Translations under genes and position numbers: made by a program
Shown here: positions 51,213 to 59,864 of the stretch, in pieces
How the letters are laid out: each line of letters opens with the position of its first letter
Numbering within the stretch: position 1 is the first letter of the stretch
Notes under the pieces: model-generated
Database searches by the model: none
The model's input: only the letters and a program-made list of their open reading frames with translations
Told to the model about the DNA's origin: nothing
Assembly: GCA_903908495.1 (NCBI GenBank)
Contig: CAIVSK010000096.1
Span: 1-64,000 of the forward strand
From: Akkermansiaceae bacterium
GTDB lineage: Bacteria; Verrucomicrobiota; Verrucomicrobiia; Verrucomicrobiales; Akkermansiaceae
DNA length: 64,000 bases
Direction of reading: 5' to 3'

Positions 51213-51550
51213 GCTACAATTTCGCGCGCCAACGCCCGCATCGGCAGAGCCCGGCACCTGTGCAAGCGCAGCAGGTCAGTGGCCCGCTGCAAGATCCGGG
51301 GAGGGGCGCATCGCGTTGGCATGCCCACCCATAGGGCATCGCCTGCGGAAACGCCATTGATATTTTTGCTTTCCGCCGCAGCAGGATGACGGTCGCGTGC
51401 AGGCCGGCGGGCCCGCGGCGGTGGCACCAAATGCTGTCAGGCCAGCGGATTTTTGTTGGCGAGCAGGCCCGCTTCCGGCAGGCGTCGAGAACCGCACGGG
51501 GTGGAGGATTGCCAAGCGAGGTGAAAGGATTTGCCGTTTCGATTCGTCTC
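51213..51550. other. 338-base divergent gap with repeat-like sequence
   Basis: No supported gene. Both strands have open frames of low protein character, and the composition resembles the translated dispersed elements of this group rather than a promoter region. I cannot prove repeat status from one copy. Confidence 0.35.
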
Positions 51551-52432
51551 ATGGGCATGTCACTCAAAGCATATCTACTCGCCATGGGCAGCGTGTTGCT
51601 GCTTGCCGCAAATGCGCCGGCCCAACATCTTTGGTGGAATCTGGAGAAAGCGAAGGACGCCACTTGTCTCTACGGAGAAATCACGGTGCTGGCTACCCAT
51701 ACCACCATCTACTATTGCGGTGCCAACTGGCATCCGGGCGAAGCTGCGGGCGGCTACTGCGGCATCCAGCACAACAGCCAGACCGAACGCCGCACGATCT
51801 TTTCAATCTGGGACACCTCGCCCACGCTGCACCCGAAGGTGACGGAGGCGGACCCGCAGACCAACGCCGGACGCTTTGGCGGCGAGGGCGAGGGTGGCCA
51901 CACGCACATGATCTGGAACTGGCACGAAGGCGAGACGTTTCAGTTCTTCGTGAGCAAGCAACCCGGTGCCGAACCCGATACCACGGAGGCACGCTACTAC
52001 GTCTATGACCGCCCCACCAGGAAGTGGCTTCATAGCGCCACCATCTCCTGCCCGAACGGCGGCAAAAAATGCGTGACCACCTTGGGAGGCAGCATGAATT
52101 CGTTCCTCGAGAATTTCTCCGGCCAGAACAAGAGCGAGCCCAAGCTCGCGCTCTACCGGCTGTGGCTGGGGCAAAGCGTCACCTCCATGACGTTCCTCAC
52201 GCATGCCAGCGGCGACGGCACCTGGGGTGAGTTGCACGGCTCCTATTTCCTCGCGGAGGGCGACAAGGACAAACTCGGCGCGGTCTTTTCCAAACTGGAA
52301 AAGGACTACGGCAAACCGGTCTTCGGCGGACCAGACAAGAAGCTTGAGGCGATTCCCGACCAGCGCGTGCCGGCGGAAGTTGAAACGGCTTTGAAGGACC
52401 TCCCGCACGCTTCCAAGGTGAAGGGCCAATGA
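51551..52432 (+). CDS. DUF3472 family secreted protein
   Basis: A 293-residue protein with a signal peptide (MSLKAYLLAMGSVLLLAANA). The mature part shows DUF3472 traits: AGGYCGIQHNSQTERRTIFS (about 75-94), FSIWD and the acidic-glycine motif GRFGGEGEGGHTHMIWNW (about 114-131), with FLTHASGDGTWGELHGSYF later. The family is extracellular and often found near carbohydrate-active genes; its activity is not established. The start at 51551 or 51557 is equally possible. It is convergent with the sulfotransferase gene, eight bases apart. Confidence 0.7.
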   Translation: MGMSLKAYLLAMGSVLLLAANAPAQHLWWNLEKAKDATCLYGEITVLATHTTIYYCGANWHPGEAAGGYCGIQHNSQTERRTIFSIWDTSPTLHPKVTEADPQTNAGRFGGEGEGGHTHMIWNWHEGETFQFFVSKQPGAEPDTTEARYYVYDRPTRKWLHSATISCPNGGKKCVTTLGGSMNSFLENFSGQNKSEPKLALYRLWLGQSVTSMTFLTHASGDGTWGELHGSYFLAEGDKDKLGAVFSKLEKDYGKPVFGGPDKKLEAIPDQRVPAEVETALKDLPHASKVKGQ

Positions 52433-52440
52433 CCCGGGCT

Positions 52441-53982
52441 TCATGCGTCATATCCGAACGCCCGGCAATAGGGGGCGAGAGCTTCCTGATAGGGCTCCAG
52501 CGCGGTGGCATAGCGCTGCCAGCGGCCGACGGATCCTTGGTAAACGGGCCGGGTGACGTCGTGATAGGTGGGGGCGTAAAGGAATTTTTTCCGGGCGTTT
52601 TCATGGAACGCGGATTGATCGGGATGCCATTGGAGGCCGAGGAATTCGGTGACCTTGCGGCCCTCGTTTTCCAATCCGGCGACGACGTCCTCGTAGCGGG
52701 TCTCGATCCAATCGAAGCCGCCGAGTTCCCTCATGCGGAGCCACACGTCCATGAGGTCGGCATAGTGTTTCACGGTGCGCTCCAAGCTGAGGAAATTGAC
52801 GTTGGTGGCATTGAGCATGATGTTCTGGAAGAAACAACTGATGACGACATCGCGCGGATCGCGCAGGGCGATGATGACCTTGAGCTCGGGAAAGACGCGC
52901 AGCCAGACGTTGAGCGACATGGTGGGCGAGGGGTTCTTGTCTAGCAGCACCTCCGCATCGGTGGGGCCGGAGACTTCGCGCAGCAGGCTCTTCACATAGC
53001 GGCCGCGCATTTCGTGGATGGCGGTTGCGCTCAGTCCGCCGGGATCCGCCGGAGCGCGGGCAATGATTTCGTGTTGGAATGCGGAGGGCTCGTCGAAGGC
53101 GAGCACAGCGGGATGGCCGCCGAGGATCTGCTCCATGAGGGTGGTGCCGCTGCGTGGATGGCCGCCGAGGAAGGCGATCTGCGGCCCGCCGGATGAACGG
53201 GACGGCTCGTTTCGCCAGCGGTCGATGGTTTCCCGCGTGAGTGAGGCTAACATTTCCCGGCGCAGGCGCTCGGCCTCGTCGTAGCCGCGTTCCAGCACGG
53301 AGGTGTCGGTGATGGTGCGGACCCGGGCCTTCGCCTCGATCAGCCAGCGCAGGGCTTCGTCGTATTGGCCGAGTTCGTCGAGCACGACGCCGAGCAGGTG
53401 GCGGCTGGCGTATTTCACGAAGGGGTACGCCGGCCCGTCTTCTATCAGACGGCGGAGTTCCCGTTCGGCGGCTTGGTGGTCCTTGCGCCGGTGCAGGAGG
53501 AAGGCGTGGAAATAGCGGGCCTGGTCGTCCCTGGGAAAACGGGCGAGGCAGGCATCCACGCACTCCATGGCGTCATCGAGGCGGCGCTGCTTTTCAAACC
53601 AGATGGCGAGATTGATGCGGGCGTCCACGGAGCCGGAGTCCGCGGCCAGCGCGTCCTCATAACAGGACCGGGCGTCGTCGAGCTGGCGGAGGCTCTGGTA
53701 TTGCTGGCCGATCATGCCTAACAGCGGAGCATTGCCACGGGCGAGTTCGCGAGTGCGCAGATAGGCCTGGTTCGCAAGCGGGAAATCCAAGCTGCCGGAC
53801 GCGGCGTTTCCCAGCTCGAACCATAACTCGGCGATGGCGGGATAGCGCCGGGCGAGATCGCGGTAGGCGGTGAGCGCGAGGCGGTGATTTCCCGAGAGCA
53901 AGTGCTGTTGCGCCTTCTGCCATTTGGCGAGATCGCGCGGGTTTCGCCGCATTTGGGCCATTGTTCCGTGCATGGCGGACAT
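52441..53982 (-). CDS. TPR-containing sulfotransferase
   Basis: A 513-residue protein. The N-terminal half (about 15-230) has tetratricopeptide-like repeats (NHRLALTAYRDLARRYPAIA, DDARSCYEDALAADSGSVDA). The C-terminal half (about 255-513) is a sulfotransferase: the 5'-phosphosulfate loop IAFLGGHPRSGTTLMEQILG and the 3'-phosphate motif IALRDPRDVVISCFF. It should transfer sulfate from PAPS to a hydroxyl or amine; TPRs often bind peptides or partner proteins. No substrate is visible. No signal peptide, so it is cytoplasmic. Confidence 0.85.
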   Translation of the reverse strand: MSAMHGTMAQMRRNPRDLAKWQKAQQHLLSGNHRLALTAYRDLARRYPAIAELWFELGNAASGSLDFPLANQAYLRTRELARGNAPLLGMIGQQYQSLRQLDDARSCYEDALAADSGSVDARINLAIWFEKQRRLDDAMECVDACLARFPRDDQARYFHAFLLHRRKDHQAAERELRRLIEDGPAYPFVKYASRHLLGVVLDELGQYDEALRWLIEAKARVRTITDTSVLERGYDEAERLRREMLASLTRETIDRWRNEPSRSSGGPQIAFLGGHPRSGTTLMEQILGGHPAVLAFDEPSAFQHEIIARAPADPGGLSATAIHEMRGRYVKSLLREVSGPTDAEVLLDKNPSPTMSLNVWLRVFPELKVIIALRDPRDVVISCFFQNIMLNATNVNFLSLERTVKHYADLMDVWLRMRELGGFDWIETRYEDVVAGLENEGRKVTEFLGLQWHPDQSAFHENARKKFLYAPTYHDVTRPVYQGSVGRWQRYATALEPYQEALAPYCRAFGYDA

Positions 53983-54050
53983 CTAAGGTTCCGGCAGGGG
54001 AAAATGCCAGCCTCGATTTCCAACACTCCACGCGCATCCCGTTCACCAAT

Positions 54051-54081
54051 CACCCGCCGTCGGCCGGACCGGCGGCGGGTG
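54051..54081. terminator. Hairpin downstream of the LamG protein gene
   Basis: CACCCGCCG (54051-54059) pairs with CGGCGGGTG (54073-54081) and the loop can add CGG/CCG pairs. It lies just after the stop of the minus-strand gene at 54107 and before the sulfotransferase gene. A T tract is not evident. Confidence 0.55.
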
Positions 54082-54106
54082 CGGGATGGGTGATAGAGTC
54101 AGCGGA

Positions 54107-57100
54107 TCAAGGACCCGTCACCTTGAGGCGGGTGAAGGACTTCGGAGTTCCGACCGGCGGGGTGTATTCCAGCGGGCTGCCGTTGTTCAGATTGAGATCC
54201 CCGATCAGGACATCCGTCCAGGTGGATAGGTCCGGCGAGGTTTGCACCACATAATCGACTCCATAAACGCCGCTGTAAGTGGTGCCCTTGGGCCACGAAA
54301 CCTTGCCCGCCACGAGACCCGGATTGGCGGTGAAACCGGATCCGGAGAGGCCCATGAAATACTCGATGCCGTTGGAGACGCCATCATTGTCATGGTCCTC
54401 CGATGCGGATTGACCCGGGGCGTTTGCCAGTGCCCATGCGGCAAAGTCAGGCACGGTCCCCACCATCACCACACCGCTGCCGGTGAAATGGGTGTTGTCA
54501 ATGTGGGTCGCTCCCGATCCGGTGGCTCCCCATCTTCCGGATGCCTGTTGGACACCGCCGAAATTGAGGCTCTTGACGGTTTGATTGAATCCGTTGAGCG
54601 CCATCACGCAGCCTGAATTGATAGAGAGCGCCGCATTCGCGCCGATGCAGTTGGTCGTTCCACAGATGACCGTGCCTCCCTCGATGCTCAGCGCGACATT
54701 GCCGGACGAGGCAACGCCGTTCAGCACCAGCGAGCCGCCGCCGCGCTTGATGAACCCATAATTGTTCTCCACGTTCAGCGGGCCATTGATAATGAGGTCG
54801 CCGGTGGCGGTGTTGGCGCCGGCGTCAACCTGCATCGCCATCCCATAACCGCGGCTGACCATCTGGATGTTGGCATCGATGATGGAACCGGATGCGGCGG
54901 AACTGCAGAAAAGGCCAACCCCGTTGACATCGAAGGTGCCGATACCGGCGAGGCCGCTGCCATATTGGCGGATGGTGGTGGGAGCGCCAAGCAGTTGGAG
55001 CTGGCCGCTGCAGTTGTAACTGGTGCCGCCATTCAGATAGAGTCCGGTGGTGGCTGCAACGCCGGCACCGTACACCTTCAGGTTGGTGCTGGCATATCCG
55101 CCGCCGGTGGAATAGCCGATCTTGAGGGTGCTGTTGCTGGCGACAGAATAGGGGACGTCACCGGATCTCGACGACACGATCAGGGCGCCCTCATACACCG
55201 TGGTGGTGCCGGAGTAGCTGCTCGAACCGGAGAGCGTGAGTGTGCCCGGACCGTCCTTGAAAAGCCCGTGCGTGCCGGTCAGCGTGGCGGCGATGCCGAC
55301 ATCGGTGTTCAGGGTTGTGATCGCCGGCGAGCTGCTGCCGTTATCCAGTGTCAGCATTCCGCCCGAAATGCCCCACGAGTAGCGGTTCCCCTCATCGCCG
55401 AAGATCAGAGTGCCGGCGGATGCGGAGGAAACGCTGGTGACGGCGGTATTGCCCGTCAGGGTGAGCTTGCTGAAATCCACGTTGATTCCGGGAGCATTGG
55501 GCAGCACTCCGCCGGCCCAGTTGCCGGTCGTCTCCCATGTGCCACTGGCCAGACTCGTCCAGGTGGCGGACGAATAGGTGACATAAGTGGCGCTCGCCAC
55601 CGCACTGTCGTTGGTTCCGGAATTGGTGGCATAGGCCTTGATCGTCTCGGTGGTGTCCGCCGGGACGATGATGTCGGTGATCGGGCTGGAACCCGAACTC
55701 CGCGTGCCCGACGTGGTCGGATCGCTGCCATCCGTGGTATAGTAAATCGTCGAACCGCTGTCCGAAGTGAGGGTCACCGACTGTTCGTAAACATATCCTC
55801 CGCCCGCCGGGCTGAAGCTTGGCTTTGAAGTCAAGTTGAGCAGCGTGTTGATGGTCTTGCCCGTGCCGCCATTCCATATCTGGGCGATTTCAGCGCTTTC
55901 CAGCGCCCGGTGCCAGATGGCACAATCGTCATAGGCCGCGCCGCTGATCGTGTCCTGGTCGGGACCGAAACGCGGCTCCCGATACCAAGTGTCGGCACCC
56001 ACGGCGATGTTGTAGCCGGCGCTGAGGGTAGTGCCGCCCACGTCTGCACCGTTGATCCACAGGCGCAAGCTGGTGCCGCTGCGGACCAGCACGAAATGGT
56101 TCCATGTCACGCCGTCGAAGACGGAGTTACCGACGCCGGTTTTGAAGGTGTCGCGGGTGGCCGAACCGATCGACGGATCGTGGAAAGCCACTTCATAGCC
56201 TCCCCCGTTGAGCGAGTAGATTTGCAATCCGTCATCATTATTGCCATCGTTGCCTCGTGCGCCCGCATCGAAAACCCGGTTATATCCCGTGGTTCCCTGG
56301 CGATACCAGAAGGACAGGGTGTAGTCGTTGGTTCCGGGAAGCCAAGTGGAGTTGATCGTGGCGGGATCGGCGGTGGGGCATTCCGGGGTGTCACCCGTAG
56401 TCGAGACATTCAAGGCGTCGCCAAACTTCGCGCCGGTGGTGAAGGTGGTCAGCGAACTGCGGCCCACATTGTCGAGGTTGCCATCATCGCTCCATTGATC
56501 CGTAACGGTGGTCGAGTTGACCGTGCCGGAGTCAAACGTGTAGTAAACTTCGAGGTTGTTGCCGATCGGGACCACGTTGACCGTGGCGACCGCGCTGGTG
56601 GCCGTGCCGTAAAGATTGGTCACCACCAGGTCGTAGTTTCCGCTGTCCGCCGAAGTGCTCACCGCTTTGGTATAGGTCGCCGAGTTGGCACCGGAAATGG
56701 CCGTGCCGTTCTTGCGCCACTGGTAGGACAGCTCGGCGGGCAGGGCGGCGACACTCGAGGTCAGGGTCAAGGGAGGGCCGGCCATGTACGTCCCACCCGC
56801 GGGGGGCACGGTGACGACGGGTTTGTCAGTGATGATGACCCCGCTGATCGCCTCCCGGCCCGCGCCGCCGGCCGGGGTGAGGGTGACCGAGTCATCCGTC
56901 AACGCCGTGCTCGCGGCGGAGATGTAGATGGGACCGCCTGTGCTGCGAGTGAAAAGGTTGGTTTGGGTCAAGGTCTGGGCACCGCTGCCGGTCACGACGA
57001 CCGACTGCGGTCCGCCGCCGTCGGTCCCCGTGACGGCTTGAAGGACGCAGCCGTTGGGGAACTGCGCGTTCAACCCGGTCAGGGAAATGGAGTAAGCGGG

Positions 57101-57523
57101 CGAGAGGAACGCGTAAATAGCCTCGTAGTCGCCTGGATAACCGGTGTATCCGGGCATATTGCTCGGATCGGCCGGGCTCCAGCCGGACCAGGGATTAAAG
57201 TTATGATTGCCCTCGCCCGACGTCCAGGCAAAGCCAAAACCGGGCCCGCCGCTGATCGGAATCACGGTCATGCTACCGCTCGTAAAGCCGTAATTGTAGC
57301 CGGGGGTACCCCCGGTTGTGCCGGTGCCGAACCAGCCCAAGGGGCTGATGCCAAAGGCTCTCTGGGTGACTGCCGCACCCGCATTGTAGCCATAAGCCGA
57401 GCCTTGAATGTTCACGCCGACGCTGGTTACCGCTTGGCTTTCGGCGGCACCGAGCATCAGCGCGGCCATGGGGACAGCCTGCAGCGATTGTTTGAGGTGC
57501 TTGGCGAATAATGGTCTTTGCAT
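54107..57523 (-). CDS. Secreted LamG / autotransporter-associated beta-strand protein
   Basis: A 1138-residue exported protein (signal about 1-31). Order: an N-terminal beta domain, an Ig-like domain (about 235-318, PAELSYQWRKNGTAISGANS), a LamG/concanavalin-like domain (about 330-545, TLSFWYRQGTTGYNRVFDAG and HFVLVRSGTSLRLWINGADV), a chitobiase-C-like domain (about 565-650, GSTIYYTTDGSDPTTSGT) and beta-strand repeats with the PATR motif GPGTLTLSGSSSYSGTTTVY (about 755). The C-terminal module begins with DHDNDGVSNGIEYFMGLSG (about 1042). Glycan binding or surface attachment is likely. It is divergent from the XylR-like gene across a palindrome and may be its target. Confidence 0.8.
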   Translation of the reverse strand: MQRPLFAKHLKQSLQAVPMAALMLGAAESQAVTSVGVNIQGSAYGYNAGAAVTQRAFGISPLGWFGTGTTGGTPGYNYGFTSGSMTVIPISGGPGFGFAWTSGEGNHNFNPWSGWSPADPSNMPGYTGYPGDYEAIYAFLSPAYSISLTGLNAQFPNGCVLQAVTGTDGGGPQSVVVTGSGAQTLTQTNLFTRSTGGPIYISAASTALTDDSVTLTPAGGAGREAISGVIITDKPVVTVPPAGGTYMAGPPLTLTSSVAALPAELSYQWRKNGTAISGANSATYTKAVSTSADSGNYDLVVTNLYGTATSAVATVNVVPIGNNLEVYYTFDSGTVNSTTVTDQWSDDGNLDNVGRSSLTTFTTGAKFGDALNVSTTGDTPECPTADPATINSTWLPGTNDYTLSFWYRQGTTGYNRVFDAGARGNDGNNDDGLQIYSLNGGGYEVAFHDPSIGSATRDTFKTGVGNSVFDGVTWNHFVLVRSGTSLRLWINGADVGGTTLSAGYNIAVGADTWYREPRFGPDQDTISGAAYDDCAIWHRALESAEIAQIWNGGTGKTINTLLNLTSKPSFSPAGGGYVYEQSVTLTSDSGSTIYYTTDGSDPTTSGTRSSGSSPITDIIVPADTTETIKAYATNSGTNDSAVASATYVTYSSATWTSLASGTWETTGNWAGGVLPNAPGINVDFSKLTLTGNTAVTSVSSASAGTLIFGDEGNRYSWGISGGMLTLDNGSSSPAITTLNTDVGIAATLTGTHGLFKDGPGTLTLSGSSSYSGTTTVYEGALIVSSRSGDVPYSVASNSTLKIGYSTGGGYASTNLKVYGAGVAATTGLYLNGGTSYNCSGQLQLLGAPTTIRQYGSGLAGIGTFDVNGVGLFCSSAASGSIIDANIQMVSRGYGMAMQVDAGANTATGDLIINGPLNVENNYGFIKRGGGSLVLNGVASSGNVALSIEGGTVICGTTNCIGANAALSINSGCVMALNGFNQTVKSLNFGGVQQASGRWGATGSGATHIDNTHFTGSGVVMVGTVPDFAAWALANAPGQSASEDHDNDGVSNGIEYFMGLSGSGFTANPGLVAGKVSWPKGTTYSGVYGVDYVVQTSPDLSTWTDVLIGDLNLNNGSPLEYTPPVGTPKSFTRLKVTGP

Positions 57524-57582
57524 GGTTCTTTGAGGTTAATGAAGCGGTTGATTTGGGTACCTTTGGGCCTCTCCGCGTCGTG

Positions 57583-57599
57583 AGAATATCTGATATTCT
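57583..57599. promoter_or_regulatory. Perfect 17-bp palindrome, candidate operator
   Basis: AGAATATCTGATATTCT is a perfect inverted repeat around a central T. It lies 60 bases before the LamG protein start and 67 before the XylR-like start, in a divergent region, so the neighbouring regulator is the natural candidate to bind it. Confidence 0.6.
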
Positions 57600-57640
57600 T
57601 GCTCTGGCTATAGCTCTGGCCGCAAATCGCTATACCTTTT

Positions 57641-57664
57641 CCCCAAGTTGTGCCATGCTTGGGG
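57641..57664. promoter_or_regulatory. Second inverted repeat next to the regulator start
   Basis: CCCCAAG (57641-57647) and CTTGGGG (57658-57664) face each other across 10 bases, ending just before the GTG start at 57666. It could be an autoregulation site or an mRNA hairpin. TATAGC/GCTATA at about 57610-57632 forms a third, weaker pair. Confidence 0.4.
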
Positions 57665-57665
57665 C

Positions 57666-58853
57666 GTGCCTCCATCCTGCAAGCTCGCCTTTGTTTCCCC
57701 ACTGGCGAGCGCCTACACCCACCGCTTGCTGCGCGGGGTGCTGTCGTATGCAGAAACCCAGCTGGGACTGGTGATCCAGGAATTCCGGGTGCCGAGAAAC
57801 ATGCGGCCCCAGGCAGACAGGCGCGACCCGGTGAGCCGCTTGCTGGCCTGGCAGCCGGACGGATTGCTCACTTTTCTGGAAGACGAGGAACTTGACCGGT
57901 GTCTCGCCCTCCTCGCCAGGCCTTGTCCCGTGGTGAGCATGTGCCACATTAAAACCCGGCCGAAGGTGGTCGCCGTGTCCGGTTCGTTTTCCGCCCAGAT
58001 CAGAGCGGCGGTGGATCATCTTCGCCAGCAGGGCTTGCGATCGATCGCCCTGCTCAGGCTGGCGAGCATCAGCTCACCGCAAGGGGATGCGTTCCTGGAT
58101 CTGGTCCGACCGAGACCCGGCGTGCAGGTGATTTTCACGGAGATCGTGGATCCGGCGTTGTTGGATGATCAGGAGCTGCCGCCGGAGCCGATTTCACGGG
58201 CAATGGCGGCTTGGTTGCGGCTGCTTCCCAAGCCGGCTGGAATCTTCTGCCCGGAAATGGGTGGCGGCGGATACGCCATTCGCGTCTGCCGGTCCCTGGG
58301 CCTGCGCGTCCCGGAGGACATCGCCGTGATTGGTTCGGATGACGCGGACGTCAGCCTGTCCAGCCGTCCCACCCTGACGAGCGTCCTCCCGCTCGGAGAA
58401 AGGATCGGCTCCGAGGCGGCGCGGGTGCTCACCCAAATCCTGTCAGGAATGCCGATTCCTTACGAAACCTTGCGATGCGAGGCCATGGACTTGCGGGTCC
58501 GCCAGTCAACAGGGCTCCAACGGGTCCATCTGAGTAACATCGCAGGGGCCGTGGACCACATCGCCCTACACGCCTGTGGCGGATTGACGGTGGAGCAACT
58601 TTTCAGAGCCACCCAAAAGGTTTCCTACAACACGTTTAGCGCCCATTTCAAGGCGGCCACCGGATTGACCCCCGGCCAGGCGATCCAACGCAGACAGCTT
58701 GAGGAAGCCCGCCGCCTGTTGGCCGGCACCCGACTCGCCGTCACCACGGTGGCGGAGAAGTGCGGTTTTAGCAGCAGCAGTGATTTTGCCCGCAGATTCC
58801 GCGCCTTCAAGGGCATTTCGCCCTCGGAATTCCGGCAACAGGATGCCCCGTGA
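57666..58853 (+). CDS. XylR-like regulator (LacI-type sensor with AraC HTH)
   Basis: A 395-residue transcription factor. The N-terminal part (about 1-275) is a periplasmic-binding-protein fold, LAFVSPLASAYTHRLLRG and VPEDIAVIGSDDADVSLSSR, the latter as in LacI-family sugar sensors. The C-terminal part (about 290-395) is an AraC-type double HTH with LTVEQLFRATQKVSYNTFSA and TTVAEKCGFSSSSDFARRFR. This domain order matches XylR-type sugar regulators. The ligand is unknown. Start GTG 57666 is preferred; the upstream TTG is also open. It probably controls the divergent LamG gene. Confidence 0.85.
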   Translation: MPPSCKLAFVSPLASAYTHRLLRGVLSYAETQLGLVIQEFRVPRNMRPQADRRDPVSRLLAWQPDGLLTFLEDEELDRCLALLARPCPVVSMCHIKTRPKVVAVSGSFSAQIRAAVDHLRQQGLRSIALLRLASISSPQGDAFLDLVRPRPGVQVIFTEIVDPALLDDQELPPEPISRAMAAWLRLLPKPAGIFCPEMGGGGYAIRVCRSLGLRVPEDIAVIGSDDADVSLSSRPTLTSVLPLGERIGSEAARVLTQILSGMPIPYETLRCEAMDLRVRQSTGLQRVHLSNIAGAVDHIALHACGGLTVEQLFRATQKVSYNTFSAHFKAATGLTPGQAIQRRQLEEARRLLAGTRLAVTTVAEKCGFSSSSDFARRFRAFKGISPSEFRQQDAP

Positions 58854-58855
58854 TC

Positions 58856-59006
58856 GCGGCCCCAGCCCGCTTCGATCTTCCGGGCTGTTTCCACCAGTCC
58901 GAGCAATTCGGAGGAGAATGTATCGAGGTGGACGCGGCGGATCCCTGAATTGACGAGGCGGAGACGTAAGGGTATCCCCAGTAATCCTTGCGGCGGCCAT
59001 CGAGAT
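58856..59006 (-). pseudogene. Decayed coding sequence downstream of the GH89 fragment
   Basis: On the minus strand, past the stop that ends the GH89 N-terminal fragment, a different frame still looks gene-like (IPLRLRLVNSGIRRVHLDTF) but has no start of its own. It runs into the 3' end of the regulator gene on the other strand. It may be the scrambled remainder of the same lost gene; no family is recognisable. Confidence 0.35.
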
Positions 59007-59273
59007 CTAACTCCAGTCATTGAGCGCGGCGGCGATGGCGACCGGCGAATTGCCACGAAGGACGAGGGTGCCGCCGTCCTTGTCGATGGTGTAGGCGTCG
59101 GTGACCCCAGCGGTTTTCTCGCAGCGGATGCGGTCGGCGGCATCACCTAACAACCTGCGAACCAGCGCTTCCGCCGCTGGAAACGCAGCCCCGTCGGCGG
59201 CGTGGGCACGGGTTGGCAGGAACAGGCAGGCACTGCCCGCAGCGAGAAGTTGCTGAAAATGGCGGCGTTTCAT
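59007..59273 (-). pseudogene. N-terminal remnant of an alpha-N-acetylglucosaminidase (GH89-like)
   Basis: A signal peptide MKRRHFQQLLAAGSACLFLP is followed by AAEALVRRLLGDAADRI and GGTLVLRGNSPVAIAAALND, which resembles the start of the N-terminal domain of GH89 enzymes. The frame stops right after ALNDWS, where full-length enzymes continue into the catalytic barrel with hundreds more residues. This 88-codon piece therefore looks like the remnant of a truncated secreted glycosidase gene. A short functional protein is less likely. Confidence 0.55.
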
Positions 59274-59390
59274 GGATGTCCGGTGAAGCTCGCGCAAAAA
59301 TAACGCCCGCGATTACGGCGATCCCGATCCCGTACTTTCAGGCTAGAAGCCCATCCTCCTGCCAAACTGCCAGTATCGGGCGGCGCGGCC

Positions 59391-59864
59391 TCAGCCGAGT
59401 CCCAGATCCAACAAAATGCTCTGGAACGCGCAATAGAAATGCGAGCGGATGAATGCCGCCAAACCGGTTTGGGAGAGTTGGTTGGGGTTGACGGATTCGC
59501 CAGGACCGAAGTGGTGGATGGCCTCCAAGGCGAGGCGGGCCTGGTTCAAGGCACTGTACCAATGGAAGGCGTCCTCACCGGTGATCCACACGTTGCCGGC
59601 ACCTCCGGCGGCCTCCAATCTGGCGGATTCGATGGCGATAAGGACGGTTTTGAGGTCGGCCAGAAAGCTCGCGCGAATGTCAGGGATGACAAATTCCTCC
59701 CAATCGTGCCAGTCCGCAGCCTGGTCCATGGCACCGCCAACCCGGGTGGCCAGATCGATGCCGGAGTCCTGGGCGTCGCGCAAAATGCCGAGCAACAACT
59801 GCCAATCGGACTTGTCCTCGACCTCGATGTGGAGGCCGCCATCGGCTGAGGGGGCGAGTTTCAT
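59391..59864 (-). CDS. DUF2017-like protein, ClpS partner candidate
   Basis: A 157-residue soluble protein. NQARLALEAIHHFGPGESVN (about 110-129) and IRSHFYCAFQSILLDLGLG (about 139-157) resemble DUF2017, a family found beside clpS in actinobacteria. Here too it is directly downstream of clpS, with its ATG overlapping the clpS stop by ATGA, which argues for a shared function in protein turnover. The rest is acidic and helical with no catalytic motif. Assignment rests on context plus weak motif similarity. Confidence 0.6.
   Translation of the reverse strand: MKLAPSADGGLHIEVEDKSDWQLLLGILRDAQDSGIDLATRVGGAMDQAADWHDWEEFVIPDIRASFLADLKTVLIAIESARLEAAGGAGNVWITGEDAFHWYSALNQARLALEAIHHFGPGESVNPNQLSQTGLAAFIRSHFYCAFQSILLDLGLG

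Noticed and set aside
55910-57511. 533-codon plus-strand frame opposite the LamG protein gene
   Set aside because: A shadow of the repetitive secreted protein; composition (Gly/Arg/Val/Asp) is typical of antisense reading and there are no domains.
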